Origin: Saprospiraceae bacterium
GTDB lineage: Bacteria; Bacteroidota; Bacteroidia; Chitinophagales; Saprospiraceae
Assembly (NCBI GenBank): GCA_016710625.1
Contig: JADJVK010000035.1
Coordinates: 1 to 45,127, forward strand
Length of the DNA stretch: 45,127 nucleotides
Direction: 5' to 3'
This document shows positions 18,977-28,082 of this stretch, one piece after another. The notes beneath the pieces are model-generated. The model was given only the letters and a program-made list of their open reading frames with translations, was not told the origin of the DNA and made no database searches. A program made the translations under genes and the position numbers. How positions within the stretch are numbered: position 1 is the first letter of the stretch; each line of letters starts with the position of its first letter.

Positions 18977-19693
18977 TTGCCAGAACGATTAGTAATTATT
19001 CCGACATACAATGAAATAGAAAATATTTCAAAAATTTTGACCTACGTTTTGTCATTACCTATGGCATTTGATATACTTATTGTGGACGATGGGTCGCCAG
19101 ATGGTACAGCATCAGTAGTTAAACAATTTCAAACAAATCATAAAAGTGTTCATTTGCTCGAAAGAAAGGGCAAATCTGGACTTGGAACTGCATATATTGC
19201 TGGTTTCAAATGGGCTCTTGATCATCAATATGAGTATATTTTTGAAATGGATGCTGATTTCTCACATAATCCAGATGATTTAATCCGACTTTATGAAGCT
19301 TGTTCTATCGATGGAGCTGATATGTCTGTTGGATCTCGCTATATTAAAGGAGGAAAACTAGTCAACTGGGGATTGGATAGAAAAGTGCTTTCTTTTGGTG
19401 CTTCGCTTTATGTGAAAATGATTACATGGATGCCTGTGAATGACCCAACTGCTGGTTTTGTTTGTTATACTAATAAAGTTTTGAGGGCGTTAGATTTGGA
19501 TAAAATCCGATTTGTAGGGTATGCTTTTCAAATTGAAATGAAATTTAATACTTATTTAAAGGGTTTTAAAATCAAAGAAATTCCAATCACATTCACTGAT
19601 AGAGTAGAGGGGCAATCCAAAATGAGCTCTAAGATTATAAAAGAGGCAATTCTAGGAGTTTTATCATTAAAATGGAATTCCGTCTTTAAATAA
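18977..19693 (+). CDS. Polyprenol-phosphate mannosyltransferase-like glycosyltransferase (GT2)
   Basis: A 238-residue GT-A enzyme resembling dolichol-phosphate mannose synthase, which transfers a sugar from a nucleotide donor to a lipid phosphate carrier at the membrane. Motifs: VIIPTYNEIENI (6-17), LIVDDGSPDGTASVV (about 34-48), the metal-binding FEMDADFSHNPDDL (about 86-99), and VGSRYIKGGKLVNWG. No C-terminal membrane domain is present, so it is the soluble short type. The start is TTG (MPERLV), which matches the usual N terminus of the family. It lies 65 bp after the E1 gene and 27 bp before aspartate kinase. Confidence 0.88.
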   Translation: MPERLVIIPTYNEIENISKILTYVLSLPMAFDILIVDDGSPDGTASVVKQFQTNHKSVHLLERKGKSGLGTAYIAGFKWALDHQYEYIFEMDADFSHNPDDLIRLYEACSIDGADMSVGSRYIKGGKLVNWGLDRKVLSFGASLYVKMITWMPVNDPTAGFVCYTNKVLRALDLDKIRFVGYAFQIEMKFNTYLKGFKIKEIPITFTDRVEGQSKMSSKIIKEAILGVLSLKWNSVFK

Positions 19694-19720
19694 ATTTCTA
19701 ATTACAATTTTCTTGGTTTA

Positions 19721-21019
19721 ATGAAAAATATTATTAAAGTTTTCAAATTTGGTGGAGCATCTGTCAAAGATGCAGATGGAATAAAAAATGTAGCCAATAT
19801 ATTATCTAAATTTAAAGATGATCATATTTTAATCGTTATCTCAGCAATGGGAAAAACTACCAATGCTCTTGAAGAAGTGGTGAATGCTCATGCAAAGAAA
19901 ACAGGCACTGCTCATGAATTATATGAAGCTGTAAAACAACAGCATTATGCTATCATGAAGAATTTGTTTCCTGAAAATCATGACATTTTCCCTATTGTAA
20001 ATGATACTTTTGTTGAAGCAGAATGGGTGTTGGATGAAGAACCATTTGAGGATTACGACTATATGTATGATCAAATTGTTACTATTGGTGAGTTAGTTTC
20101 TACGAAAATTGTTGCAGGTTATCTTAATTTTATTGGAGCTACTACCATTTGGTTAGATTCTAGAGATGTGATTGCCTCTGATAATACATATAGAGAAGGT
20201 AGAATAATTTGGGACAAAACAATGCATTTGATCAATAGCAAAGTGCCAAAATTGTTGGAGCAATCAAATTTTGTACTTACTCAAGGATTTATTGCTAGCA
20301 CTAGTGAAAACTTTACTGTTTCATTAGGAAGAGAAGGATCAGATTATTCAGCTGCCATATTTTCTTATTGTTTGGATGCAGAAAGCATGACTATTTGGAA
20401 AGATGTGAAAGGAGTGTTGACCGCTGACCCAAGAATGTTTGAAAATGTAAGTAAATTAGATAGATTATCCTATAAGGAGGCTATTGAAATGACTTATTAT
20501 GGAGCTACGGTTATTCACCCAAAAACGATAAAACCGCTCCAAAACAAAGGAATTCCTTTGTATGTAAAATCATTTATTGAGCCAGAAGGGGATGGAACCA
20601 TCATCACAAATGATGTGGATACCAATTATCCACCAATAATTATTATTGAAAAAAATCAAGCATTATTGTATATTTCTTCCAAAGATTTCTCTTTTATTGC
20701 AGAGCACCATTTAAGTCATCTATTTTCTTTGTTTGATAAATATAGAATTTGGATCAATATGATGAGAAATACCGCTATTAGTTTTCTTGTATGTGTTCCT
20801 AATCAACCAGAACGATTAAAAAATTTATTTAAAGCATTAGAAGCAGATTTTACAGTTGCAAAAGAGGAAGGTTGTGAATTAGTTACTGTGAGGCATTATT
20901 ATCCAGGATTAATAGAATCTTTGAAAACGGATAAGGTAGTTTTGATTGATGAGTCGGGAAGTAAGACTTTTCAGATGGTTACCAAAAATATGCCGATAAT
21001 GAGAAGGAAAGATATTTAA
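19721..21019 (+). CDS. Aspartate kinase
   Basis: A 432-residue monofunctional enzyme that phosphorylates aspartate, the first step toward lysine, threonine and methionine. The kinase domain shows VFKFGGASVKDADGIKNVAN (7-26), LTQGFIASTSENFTVSLGRE with GSDYSAAIF (about 185-215), and MTIWKDVKGVLTADPRMF. The C-terminal third (from about 300) has the ACT-type pattern used for feedback control (ALLYISSKDFSFIAEHHLSH, then ISFLVCVPNQPE). No homoserine dehydrogenase domain is fused. The gene follows the GT2 gene by 27 bp. Confidence 0.93.
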   Translation: MKNIIKVFKFGGASVKDADGIKNVANILSKFKDDHILIVISAMGKTTNALEEVVNAHAKKTGTAHELYEAVKQQHYAIMKNLFPENHDIFPIVNDTFVEAEWVLDEEPFEDYDYMYDQIVTIGELVSTKIVAGYLNFIGATTIWLDSRDVIASDNTYREGRIIWDKTMHLINSKVPKLLEQSNFVLTQGFIASTSENFTVSLGREGSDYSAAIFSYCLDAESMTIWKDVKGVLTADPRMFENVSKLDRLSYKEAIEMTYYGATVIHPKTIKPLQNKGIPLYVKSFIEPEGDGTIITNDVDTNYPPIIIIEKNQALLYISSKDFSFIAEHHLSHLFSLFDKYRIWINMMRNTAISFLVCVPNQPERLKNLFKALEADFTVAKEEGCELVTVRHYYPGLIESLKTDKVVLIDESGSKTFQMVTKNMPIMRRKDI

Positions 21020-21130
21020 TTTTTTATATAATGCATTCCTCGTAATTTATTGAATATCAAGAATAAATATTTAATGGAGAAAGAAATAATTGTTTAAACA
21101 AATTTTTTTTGAAAAAAAGTTAAAAATAAT

Positions 21131-21162
21131 TTGGTGAAGCGGATACAATAATATTATCTTTA
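21131..21162 (+). promoter_or_regulatory. Promoter-like pair upstream of a small-RNA candidate
   Basis: TTG at 21131-21133 (within TTTGG) and TATCTTTA at 21155-21162 are 21 bp apart. The last base is A instead of the consensus G. A terminator follows only 53 bp downstream, before any gene. Confidence 0.45.
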
Positions 21163-21169
21163 CATCGTT

Positions 21170-21248
21170 ATAAAAAAATAACAAATTATTCGAGTGTTTT
21201 TTGGGGTTATATATTGGGGTGCATTCCTTCGGAATGTGCCCCTTTTTT
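21170..21248 (+). ncRNA. Candidate small RNA, about 75-80 nt, unassigned
   Basis: The stretch between the promoter-like pair at 21131-21162 and a strong intrinsic terminator at 21216-21248 has no open frame longer than a few codons. A transcript starting about 7 nt after the -7 element would be 75-80 nt long, its 3' half being the terminator hairpin. It could equally be the leader of the symporter gene at 21317, terminated prematurely. I do not recognise a known RNA family. Confidence 0.35.
21216..21248 (+). terminator. Strong intrinsic terminator before the symporter gene
   Basis: Arms GGGGTGCATTCC and GGAATGTGCCCC (21216-21242) form a 12-pair stem with two G-T wobbles around a UUC loop, followed by six T. 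It is the most G/C-rich structure in the surrounding AT-rich gap and lies about 200 bp after the aspartate kinase stop. Confidence 0.88.
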
Positions 21249-21293
21249 ATTGTATTACTTTTCAAATTCCCTAATTTTATTTCAAATTTTTAT

Positions 21294-21301
21294 TAGCTTT
21301 G
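21294..21301 (+). promoter_or_regulatory. Candidate -7 element of the symporter gene
   Basis: TAGCTTTG fits TAnnTTTG and lies 15 bp before the ATG at 21317, after the upstream terminator. A -33 TTG is not obvious, so the call rests on the position and the -7 match. Confidence 0.4.
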
Positions 21302-21316
21302 TTCAAATTGATTTGA

Positions 21317-22615
21317 ATGAAAATATTTAGAAATCTTACCTTTTGGGTTCTTTTAGCTATTGTTTTGGGTATTTTTTTAGGTCATTTTTTTCCGACTTTA
21401 GTACTACAAAAAGTATTTGAAAAAGCAATCAAATTAAATTTTTTAGGTCAAGAAATAAAAATCGGGAATACTTTCGCTGAATTTTTAAGTGGAAGCTTCA
21501 TTTCTATTGTAAAGCTTTTCATCAACCCAATTATTTTAGTAACCATATCAATAGGAATAGTCAATATGGGAAACCTGAAAAAAGTCGGTAGATTGGGTGC
21601 TAAAGCTTTGTTATATTTCGAAATCATCACCACTTTTGCTCTTTTGATAGGAATTGTCGTGGCATATATCATTCAACCGGGTGCTTCTGTTGATTTTTCA
21701 ACTTTCAATATTGACACCAATCAGGTAAAACAAACTAGCACCAATTTTGATTGGTGGAAATTTTTTAAAGAAAATAGCACCATTCAAATTTTAATTTTCT
21801 CAATACTTTTAGGCATTTTAATATTAAAACTTCAATGGAAAAAAATTGAAAATGGTTTGCTTTTCATTTCCAAATACTTATTTAAATATCTACATAAAGT
21901 GATGCTTTTAGCACCAATTGGTGCATTTGGAGGAATGGCATTCACGATAGGAAAATATGGATTGAATAGTCTTTTTCCTCTAGCAAAATTGATGTTATCT
22001 GTTTATATCACCATGTTTATCTTTATAATTGTAGTTTTAGGAAGTCTTTTGAAATATTCCAAAGTGAAGATATTCCCATTCTTAAATTATATTCGGGAAG
22101 AATTACTCATTGTTTTGGGGACATCCTCCAGTGAATCTGCATTGCCTAATTTGATGGAAAAATTGGAGAAAATGGGTTGTAGCAAATCAGTTGTTGGTCT
22201 TGTAGTCCCCACTGGTTATTCATTTAATCTGGATGGTACGACTATTTATTTATCCATGGCGATCATTTTTTTGGCACAGGTATTCAAAGTACATTTAGAT
22301 TTTAATCAAATTATTTCAATCATCGGAATTCTGATGATTACCTCTAAAGGGGCGGCAGGTGTGACTGGGAGTGGTTTTATCATTTTAGCTAGCACTTTGA
22401 CTTCGATTAAAGTAATTCCAATAGAAGGTCTGGCTTTACTGCTTGGAGTGGATCGATTTATGTCGGAAGCTAGGTCAATTACAAATTTTATTGGAAATGG
22501 GGTAGCAACCATATTTTTAGCAAGAAATGAGAATGAATTCGATGATACAAAAATGGAATATGCTTTTAATAATATTAACCAAACGGAAGATATATTGATA
22601 GATAATTTGGATTAA
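21317..22615 (+). CDS. Dicarboxylate/amino acid:cation symporter (DAACS family)
   Basis: A 432-residue inner-membrane transporter of the GltP/DctA family, which imports glutamate, aspartate or C4-dicarboxylates with H+ or Na+. Eight hydrophobic helices and two re-entrant loops are expected; the diagnostic serine-rich loop appears as LGTSSSESALPNLMEKLEKM (about 271-290), then VPTGYSFNLDGTTIYLSMAI and SKGAAGVTGSGFIILASTL, then LLGVDRFMSEARSITNFIGN. The substrate is not determined, though the family residues are complete. It is preceded by a terminator and its own -7 element. Confidence 0.9.
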   Translation: MKIFRNLTFWVLLAIVLGIFLGHFFPTLVLQKVFEKAIKLNFLGQEIKIGNTFAEFLSGSFISIVKLFINPIILVTISIGIVNMGNLKKVGRLGAKALLYFEIITTFALLIGIVVAYIIQPGASVDFSTFNIDTNQVKQTSTNFDWWKFFKENSTIQILIFSILLGILILKLQWKKIENGLLFISKYLFKYLHKVMLLAPIGAFGGMAFTIGKYGLNSLFPLAKLMLSVYITMFIFIIVVLGSLLKYSKVKIFPFLNYIREELLIVLGTSSSESALPNLMEKLEKMGCSKSVVGLVVPTGYSFNLDGTTIYLSMAIIFLAQVFKVHLDFNQIISIIGILMITSKGAAGVTGSGFIILASTLTSIKVIPIEGLALLLGVDRFMSEARSITNFIGNGVATIFLARNENEFDDTKMEYAFNNINQTEDILIDNLD

Positions 22616-22672
22616 CATATTAAATATTTTATAAATAGGAATTAAAAAGCATAAAATTTAGAACAAACTTTC

Positions 22673-22680
22673 TATTTTTG
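22673..22680 (+). promoter_or_regulatory. Candidate -7 element of the TlpA-like gene
   Basis: TATTTTTG lies 25 bp before the ATG at 22706 in the gap after the symporter. No -33 TTG at proper spacing is visible. Confidence 0.35.
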
Positions 22681-22705
22681 GGCTTTTAAAAGAATTTATT
22701 AAATT

Positions 22706-23812
22706 ATGAAGCATATTTTACTCTTTTTGGTTTTATTTCAATGCATTAATATTCAAGCTCAATCAACAACTTCTGATTTTACATTGGCTGGAAAAATAAA
22801 GGGGCTAACGGATCAGAAAGTATATATAGTTTACTTTTCTGGAAATGCAAGGGTTAGAGATTCGGCTTCTGTAAAAGATTTCAAATTTAATTTTAAAGGA
22901 AAAATTAGTGAAAATATTTTCGCTACTTTGATTTTCAAAAATCCTGTTAAAAACTACAATTTCATACTAGCTCCAGGTGAAAACACCATCAAAGGAAATG
23001 TGAAAGATATTGACAAATGTTATGTTACTGGCTCTGATTATCAAGATGGTTGGATTGATTTAAGTAAAAAACTGGCTCCAATCAATGAAAGAGAAAAGAA
23101 ATTCTTCGAGGAATTGCAAAATAATAGCAAGAATAATATCGAATCGAATCAAGTTGAACAAACTGCTATTATAGAAAAAATCAAAAAAGATAGAATCACC
23201 GAAATTAGTAGTTTTATAAATACTAGATCGGGCGAATTAGCTGGATTATTTGCTTTTTATACTTATATGTTGAATAATGAGTCTGATCTAAATATGTTAT
23301 CTGATTTGTTGAAAAAATTTGATAGTAGTTTGAAAAAGTCAGTTTATTATGAGAAATCAAAACAGTTTATTGAGGTAGGAATGAGAACGTCAGTTGGTAA
23401 TCAGATTTTGGATTTCACTCAAAATGATACCAATAACGTTGCTGTTTCTGTAAATGAATTTCGTGGAAAATATTTGTTGATTGATTTTTGGGCTAGCTGG
23501 TGTGGACCCTGTAGAGCTGAGAACCCAAATGTTGTAGCAACCTTTTTGAAATATAAAGACAAAGGATTCGATGTTTTGGGTGTTTCTCTAGATAGTGATA
23601 AGAAAAACTGGTTGGATGCTATACACAAAGATAATTTGCAATGGCGACAAGTTAGTGATTTGAAGCAATGGAGAAATGAAGTAGCAGCTTTGTTTGGAAT
23701 AAAAGCGATACCGACAAACATACTTGTAGATCCAGCTGGGAAAATTGTTGCTAAAAACTTGAGAGGTGAAGCCTTAGATAAAAAATTAGAAGAAATACTG
23801 ATTAAAAAATAG
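22706..23812 (+). CDS. DUF4369/TlpA-like thiol-disulfide protein
   Basis: A 368-residue exported protein. A signal peptide spans about residues 1-18 (MKHILLFLVLFQCINIQA). An N-terminal DUF4369 domain follows (FTLAGKIKGLTDQKVYIVYF), then a helical linker, and from about residue 230 a thioredoxin fold with the active site FWASWCGPCRAENPN (about 260-274) and the cis-proline region GIKAIPTNILVDPAGKIV. Proteins of this layout act as periplasmic thiol oxidoreductases, reducing cytochrome c or other exported cysteine proteins. It has a full CGPC, unlike the two relatives at 26.6-29.5 kb. The next gene starts 4 bp after the stop. Confidence 0.88.
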   Translation: MKHILLFLVLFQCINIQAQSTTSDFTLAGKIKGLTDQKVYIVYFSGNARVRDSASVKDFKFNFKGKISENIFATLIFKNPVKNYNFILAPGENTIKGNVKDIDKCYVTGSDYQDGWIDLSKKLAPINEREKKFFEELQNNSKNNIESNQVEQTAIIEKIKKDRITEISSFINTRSGELAGLFAFYTYMLNNESDLNMLSDLLKKFDSSLKKSVYYEKSKQFIEVGMRTSVGNQILDFTQNDTNNVAVSVNEFRGKYLLIDFWASWCGPCRAENPNVVATFLKYKDKGFDVLGVSLDSDKKNWLDAIHKDNLQWRQVSDLKQWRNEVAALFGIKAIPTNILVDPAGKIVAKNLRGEALDKKLEEILIKK

Positions 23813-23816
23813 TAAT

Positions 23817-24728
23817 ATGTCGAAACAACATATTATGATTTTTATTTTTTTGATGATAGGAATATTTTTCCTATCAAAATATCTTTACTTTCCTACAAAA
23901 AAGAAAATATATCCAAAGCAAAATTGTATCAATCCAGCATTAATTGAGGAAGTTGAACTCATTAAAGAGGGAAAGAAAATTATTTTTAAAAGACAAGAAA
24001 ATTATTGGGTTGGTATTCAAAATCAAACCATTATACAAAATATTCACCCATTTTTTGAAGGATTTATTTCCACTATTTCAAATTTGGATCAAGCCGAATT
24101 TGTTTCTGACAAGATTGAGTCATTTTATGATTTTGGATTATTGGAAGAAGCTGCATATGCTATAAATTTGAAATCAAAAAATCAAAAAGTAAATTTGTTA
24201 ATTGGCAATTTTGATTCATTAAAAAATATTACTTATTTCAGGTATAAGGATGCAAATCTAATTTTCTCAATACATCAAAACCTGACCCAAAAATTATCAC
24301 TCCATGTTGTCAATTTCAGAAACGACTTTTTGCCACTTATTGCAACAGATAGCCTCAATTCAGTCGAATATAAATGGAACGATAAACCAGTATTTGGATA
24401 CAATATCAGCAATGAACATTGGTGCTCTGCTATCGGAAACCAAAATATTACAACTCTTGAACTGGAGGAATATTTGTTAGGCATTAATAATATCAAAGGA
24501 GATGCTGTTGAAATGAGTAAAAAAGATAGTATAAGGAATAATTATCAAATCTCATTTTACTATCATTCAAATCCTCATTTTAAAAAAATCAACATTTTTG
24601 AAATAAATGACCCACAAAGGAAGTTTTATATAAGATCATTGAATCAAAAATTAAAATTCATTGTTTTGGATTCAGCATCTTTTTATGGAAAATTGTGGAA
24701 AAATCCCCTTAATTTTGTAAAAAACTAA
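23817..24728 (+). CDS. DUF4340-like membrane-anchored protein
   Basis: A 303-residue protein with one N-terminal membrane helix (HIMIFIFLMIGIFFLSKYLY) and the rest predicted outside the cytoplasm. The repeating pattern resembles DUF4340: VELIKEGKKIIFKRQENYWV (about 47-66), then YDFGLLEEAAYAINLKSKNQ, NLLIGNFDSLKNITYFRYKD and NLIFSIHQNLTQKL. DUF4340 proteins are often linked to ABC-type gliding or export gene sets; none is seen here. The assignment is by pattern only and moderate. It is sandwiched between the TlpA-like gene (4 bp) and a lipoprotein gene (2 bp), so the three form one operon. Confidence 0.6.
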   Translation: MSKQHIMIFIFLMIGIFFLSKYLYFPTKKKIYPKQNCINPALIEEVELIKEGKKIIFKRQENYWVGIQNQTIIQNIHPFFEGFISTISNLDQAEFVSDKIESFYDFGLLEEAAYAINLKSKNQKVNLLIGNFDSLKNITYFRYKDANLIFSIHQNLTQKLSLHVVNFRNDFLPLIATDSLNSVEYKWNDKPVFGYNISNEHWCSAIGNQNITTLELEEYLLGINNIKGDAVEMSKKDSIRNNYQISFYYHSNPHFKKINIFEINDPQRKFYIRSLNQKLKFIVLDSASFYGKLWKNPLNFVKN

Positions 24729-24730
24729 AC

Positions 24731-25192
24731 ATGAAAAATCTCGTTTTTGTCGTCTTTGTCTTGTTTTTCAGTAATTGTGCTTCCTCAAAATTTGCACAAA
24801 AGGACAACGTGAATTCCTTTGAATTTTCAAGGACTTCTTGTTATGGGAAATGTCCTGCTTATGATGTAAAGATAGTAAACGACTCGATTTTTTATTATGG
24901 TAAAATATATGTCAGCAGGAAAGGAGCCTACAAAGCAGTTGGTGGAAGAGAATTATTTAAAAAATTAATTACTGAAGCACAACATAGTCATTTTTTTGAA
25001 ATGCCCAACACCTTTCCGCCAAATGGTGGTGTGATTCCAGATCTTCCTTCTGCAAATGTTAAATTTGTTACAAAAAGCCTTGTGAAAGAGGTAAAATACA
25101 ATCATGAAGGTCCACCAAATCTTATCAAATTTCTTAGCTATATCGACAAACAATTAGATTCCGTGAAGTGGGAAAAAGTGATAAAGCAATAA
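24731..25192 (+). CDS. DUF6438 domain lipoprotein
   Basis: A 153-residue putative lipoprotein: residues 1-16 are a type II signal with lipobox FSNC. The mature part opens with the DUF6438 signature SRTSCYGKCPAYDVKIVNDS (about 33-52), holding a C-x3-C pair, followed by FYYGKIYVSRKGAY. The function of the family is unknown. As the last gene of the TlpA/DUF4340 operon, its paired cysteines could be substrates of the upstream thiol protein; this is inference. Confidence 0.75.
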   Translation: MKNLVFVVFVLFFSNCASSKFAQKDNVNSFEFSRTSCYGKCPAYDVKIVNDSIFYYGKIYVSRKGAYKAVGGRELFKKLITEAQHSHFFEMPNTFPPNGGVIPDLPSANVKFVTKSLVKEVKYNHEGPPNLIKFLSYIDKQLDSVKWEKVIKQ

Positions 25193-25250
25193 AATTTCTT
25201 TCTGTAATTATTTCATTCATGAAATAGCACATTTATCAATATTATTTTTA

Positions 25251-25258
25251 TACATTTG
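25251..25258 (+). promoter_or_regulatory. Candidate -7 element of the nucleoside transporter
   Basis: TACATTTG fits TAnnTTTG and lies 18 bp before the ATG at 25277. A -33 TTG was not found. Confidence 0.35.
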
Positions 25259-25276
25259 GAAAATTTAATTTTTTGA

Positions 25277-26572
25277 ATGGATACATTATATCATATTGGT
25301 AGAGGCTGTTTAGGAATTGTTACTTTGATTGGAATTTGTTATGCATTAAGTAACAATCGAAAAGCTATTAATTGGAAATTAGTAGCATCTGGAGTTTTTC
25401 TTCAAATCATTTTTGCACTAGGCGTTTTAAAAGTCGGATTTATTAAAAACATTTTTCAATGGTTGTCTGACCGTTTTGTGGGTTTAATAAATTTATCCCA
25501 CCAAGGCACAGATTTTCTCTTTGGAAGTTTAGCAAATCCAGATAATAATTGGGGATATGTATTTGCAATTCAAGTGCTACCCAATATCGTTTTTTTTGCG
25601 GCTTTATCTAGCTTGTTATATTATTTAGGCGTTTTACAAAAAATCGCCTATTTTTTTGCATGGGTTTTGAGCAAAACAATGAAGCTCTCTGGAGCAGAAA
25701 GTATGTCCACTGCTGCAAACATTTTCTTAGGACAAACGGAAGCTCCTTTGATGATCAAACCTTATATTCCAACGATGTCAAGATCTGAGATTTTGTGTAT
25801 CATGGTGGGTGGAATGGCAAATACTGCAGGAAGTGTATTAGCAGCTTATGTGGGTTTTTTAGGAGGAACAGATCCTGCTTCGAGAAGCTTTTTTGCATTG
25901 CATATGTTATCACAATCCATCATGTCTGCTCCAGCTGCTATTGTCGCTTCGAAAATATTATTTCCTCAAACTGATCAAATCGAAACAGATTTGAATGTAT
26001 CTAAAGAAAAGATAGGGGATAATATGTTGGATGCTATTTCTAATGGTACTACGGATGGGTTAAAATTAGCAGTGAATGTGGGTGCTATGTTGATTGTGTT
26101 TACTGCATTAATGGCTGTTTTGAACCATTTATTTTTTATGGTTGGAGATGCTACTCATTTAAATGGATTAATCAATTCTTGGTCAGGAGGAAGATATGCA
26201 ACTTTATCATTGAATTGCATTTTAGGATATGTTTTTGCCCCTTTAGCTTGGCTGATTGGCGTTCCGATGGAAGATATGTATTCAATTGGTCAATTGTTAG
26301 GAGAGAAGACCATAATCAATGAATTTGTGGCATATATTTCCTTAGGAAAAATGCAGGCAGCTCATCAGATATTAAATACAAAATCAATGGTTGTAGCAAC
26401 TTATGCATTATGTGGATTTGCTAATTTTGCTTCAATTGGTATTCAAATTGGAGGAATTAGTGCTCTTGCTCCGAATCAACGAAGAAATTTGACTGAACTT
26501 GGTATAAAAGCACTTATTGGTGGTTCAATAGCCTGTTTTATGACGGCAGCTATTGCTGGAATGTTGGTTTAA
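25277..26572 (+). CDS. Concentrative nucleoside transporter (NupC/CNT family)
   Basis: A 431-residue inner-membrane transporter that imports nucleosides with a cation gradient. Diagnostic blocks are GAESMSTAANIFLGQTEAPL (about 138-157), then MIKPYIPTMSRSEILCIMVG and GMANTAGSVLAAYVGFLGG, and later YATLSLNCILGYVFAPLAWL and INEFVAYISLGKMQ. It would supply cdd and udk in this window with substrates. It has a -7 element upstream and a shared terminator right after it. Confidence 0.92.
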   Translation: MDTLYHIGRGCLGIVTLIGICYALSNNRKAINWKLVASGVFLQIIFALGVLKVGFIKNIFQWLSDRFVGLINLSHQGTDFLFGSLANPDNNWGYVFAIQVLPNIVFFAALSSLLYYLGVLQKIAYFFAWVLSKTMKLSGAESMSTAANIFLGQTEAPLMIKPYIPTMSRSEILCIMVGGMANTAGSVLAAYVGFLGGTDPASRSFFALHMLSQSIMSAPAAIVASKILFPQTDQIETDLNVSKEKIGDNMLDAISNGTTDGLKLAVNVGAMLIVFTALMAVLNHLFFMVGDATHLNGLINSWSGGRYATLSLNCILGYVFAPLAWLIGVPMEDMYSIGQLLGEKTIINEFVAYISLGKMQAAHQILNTKSMVVATYALCGFANFASIGIQIGGISALAPNQRRNLTELGIKALIGGSIACFMTAAIAGMLV

Positions 26573-26594
26573 ATGTAATTTTTAAACAGTATAA

Positions 26595-26630
26595 AAAAAG
26601 CCCAGAGTAAGGAAGAACTCTGGGCTTTTT
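26595..26630. terminator. Bidirectional terminator between the nucleoside transporter and TlpA-like gene
   Basis: A perfect inverted repeat with arms AAAAAGCCCAGAGT and ACTCTGGGCTTTTT around an 8-nt loop. The A and T ends make it functional for both convergent genes. Confidence 0.92.
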
Positions 26631-26633
26631 AAT

Positions 26634-28070
26634 TTATTTATTCTTTTTGAATTCAAGTATTTTTCCCATCACATCTATTAATTGTTCTCCAGCAATTTTT
26701 TTCATGATGATTTCGTGTTTATCATCCAAAATGAAAATCTGCGGAGTTGACTTTACGTCATAAAGTGTTTTGTATTTGGTGAAAAGCCAAGGATCTACAA
26801 AGCTAAATTTGATTTTATCCAAACCTTTTTCTTTTGCTGAATCCATACATTTTTTAACCGCATTTTCACCAACTTCAGTACAAATGACACAAACTTCCAC
26901 CCCTTTATCTTTATATTTTTCATAAAATTCGATGATAAATGGAGTTGTTTTTTTACAATGTCCACAATCAGGATTCCAGAAATACATTAAAGTATAAGGA
27001 GATTTTATGGAATATAAACTGCTATAACCAGAACTATCAATTTTCAATAATGGTTTTAAGTCTGGAGCCGTTTTCCCAATCAAAATTGGCTTTAAAGCAT
27101 GTGCATTATCTACTATTTTGATAGAATCTTCTTTAGAAATCCAAGGAGTTTTTCCTTTCTCTAAATAGTTGTCCGATAGATAAACATATACAGCATCCAT
27201 TCCAACAAACTCAGATTTTGCATAATAGTTAATGAAATGAACGGAGTAAAATTTATAAGTTTCTTCATTGCCTTTTACCAAATCCATTACTTTATCAACG
27301 CCTAAAGCAATAGAATCAGGATGTTGTGGGACAATTTTGGTTAAATAATAATCCACTTTGCCATGGAGCAGGGGAGTCCGCAACATTCTAGGGTCACTCA
27401 TATTGATATTGTCAAAATAATGATCTTTGTAAAAGTAATATTTTGCAAATTGAGCATCTTTCTTGTCGAGCTCTTTATATTCTGGCACCTCGATATCTCT
27501 GGAAGCTCTGATAATTTCCGCAGTTAAAGAACCTTTATTTTCTTTGATGATTTTTAATTGCAAATCATTCACATCTTTATCAATCTTGTTTACCAAATTG
27601 TCAATTCTATCATATTCGGTCTTATCTTTTACCTTATCGAGTTTCATCATCATGTTCTTTAACGAATCCGCATAAGGTCTTCTGCTAGAAAGGAAACCCA
27701 TGTACTCATAGAATAATTTATTATCAGCAGAGCCTTTTACTTTCATTTTTTCTAATGACAATTCTTCATTGGTTGTTAGAGAAAAATGTTGGTCACCTTT
27801 GTTGATCAAAACTTGAAAGTATTTTTTATCCGGAGGGGTAATGATAAGGTATATTCCGCCTTCCAATTCTTTGTCGCCTTTAAAAGTAAAATAGCCATCA
27901 GCATCTATTTTGGCAGTGTCTTTCAAATATTGTTTATCTGCAAAATGATAACCAAAGTACAATTCTTTTTCTTTGTAGTTCTCAATTTTTACTTTGATTT
28001 CATAACCACTTTTTGCGAAAAGGCTTAAGGAAGCCATCAAAAATAAGTTTATCAATAAAAAATTCTTCAT
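26634..28070 (-). CDS. TlpA-like thioredoxin protein, CGHC type
   Basis: A 478-residue exported protein. Signal peptide at about 1-19 (MKNFLLINLFLMASLSLFA), a DUF4369-like beta domain (YEIKVKIENYKEKELYFGYH), a long helical middle, and a thioredoxin fold from about 340. The active site is YFWNPDCGHCKKTTPFI (CGHC), and the cis-proline region is VKSTPQIFILDDKHEII. It resembles the neighbour at 28083 along its whole length, so the two are tandem paralogs, 12 bp apart and co-directed. The likely role is a periplasmic disulfide reductase or isomerase; the partner is unknown. The stop lies just before the shared terminator. Confidence 0.85.
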   Translation of the reverse strand: MKNFLLINLFLMASLSLFAKSGYEIKVKIENYKEKELYFGYHFADKQYLKDTAKIDADGYFTFKGDKELEGGIYLIITPPDKKYFQVLINKGDQHFSLTTNEELSLEKMKVKGSADNKLFYEYMGFLSSRRPYADSLKNMMMKLDKVKDKTEYDRIDNLVNKIDKDVNDLQLKIIKENKGSLTAEIIRASRDIEVPEYKELDKKDAQFAKYYFYKDHYFDNINMSDPRMLRTPLLHGKVDYYLTKIVPQHPDSIALGVDKVMDLVKGNEETYKFYSVHFINYYAKSEFVGMDAVYVYLSDNYLEKGKTPWISKEDSIKIVDNAHALKPILIGKTAPDLKPLLKIDSSGYSSLYSIKSPYTLMYFWNPDCGHCKKTTPFIIEFYEKYKDKGVEVCVICTEVGENAVKKCMDSAKEKGLDKIKFSFVDPWLFTKYKTLYDVKSTPQIFILDDKHEIIMKKIAGEQLIDVMGKILEFKKNK

Positions 28071-28082
28071 TATTAATTGTTA

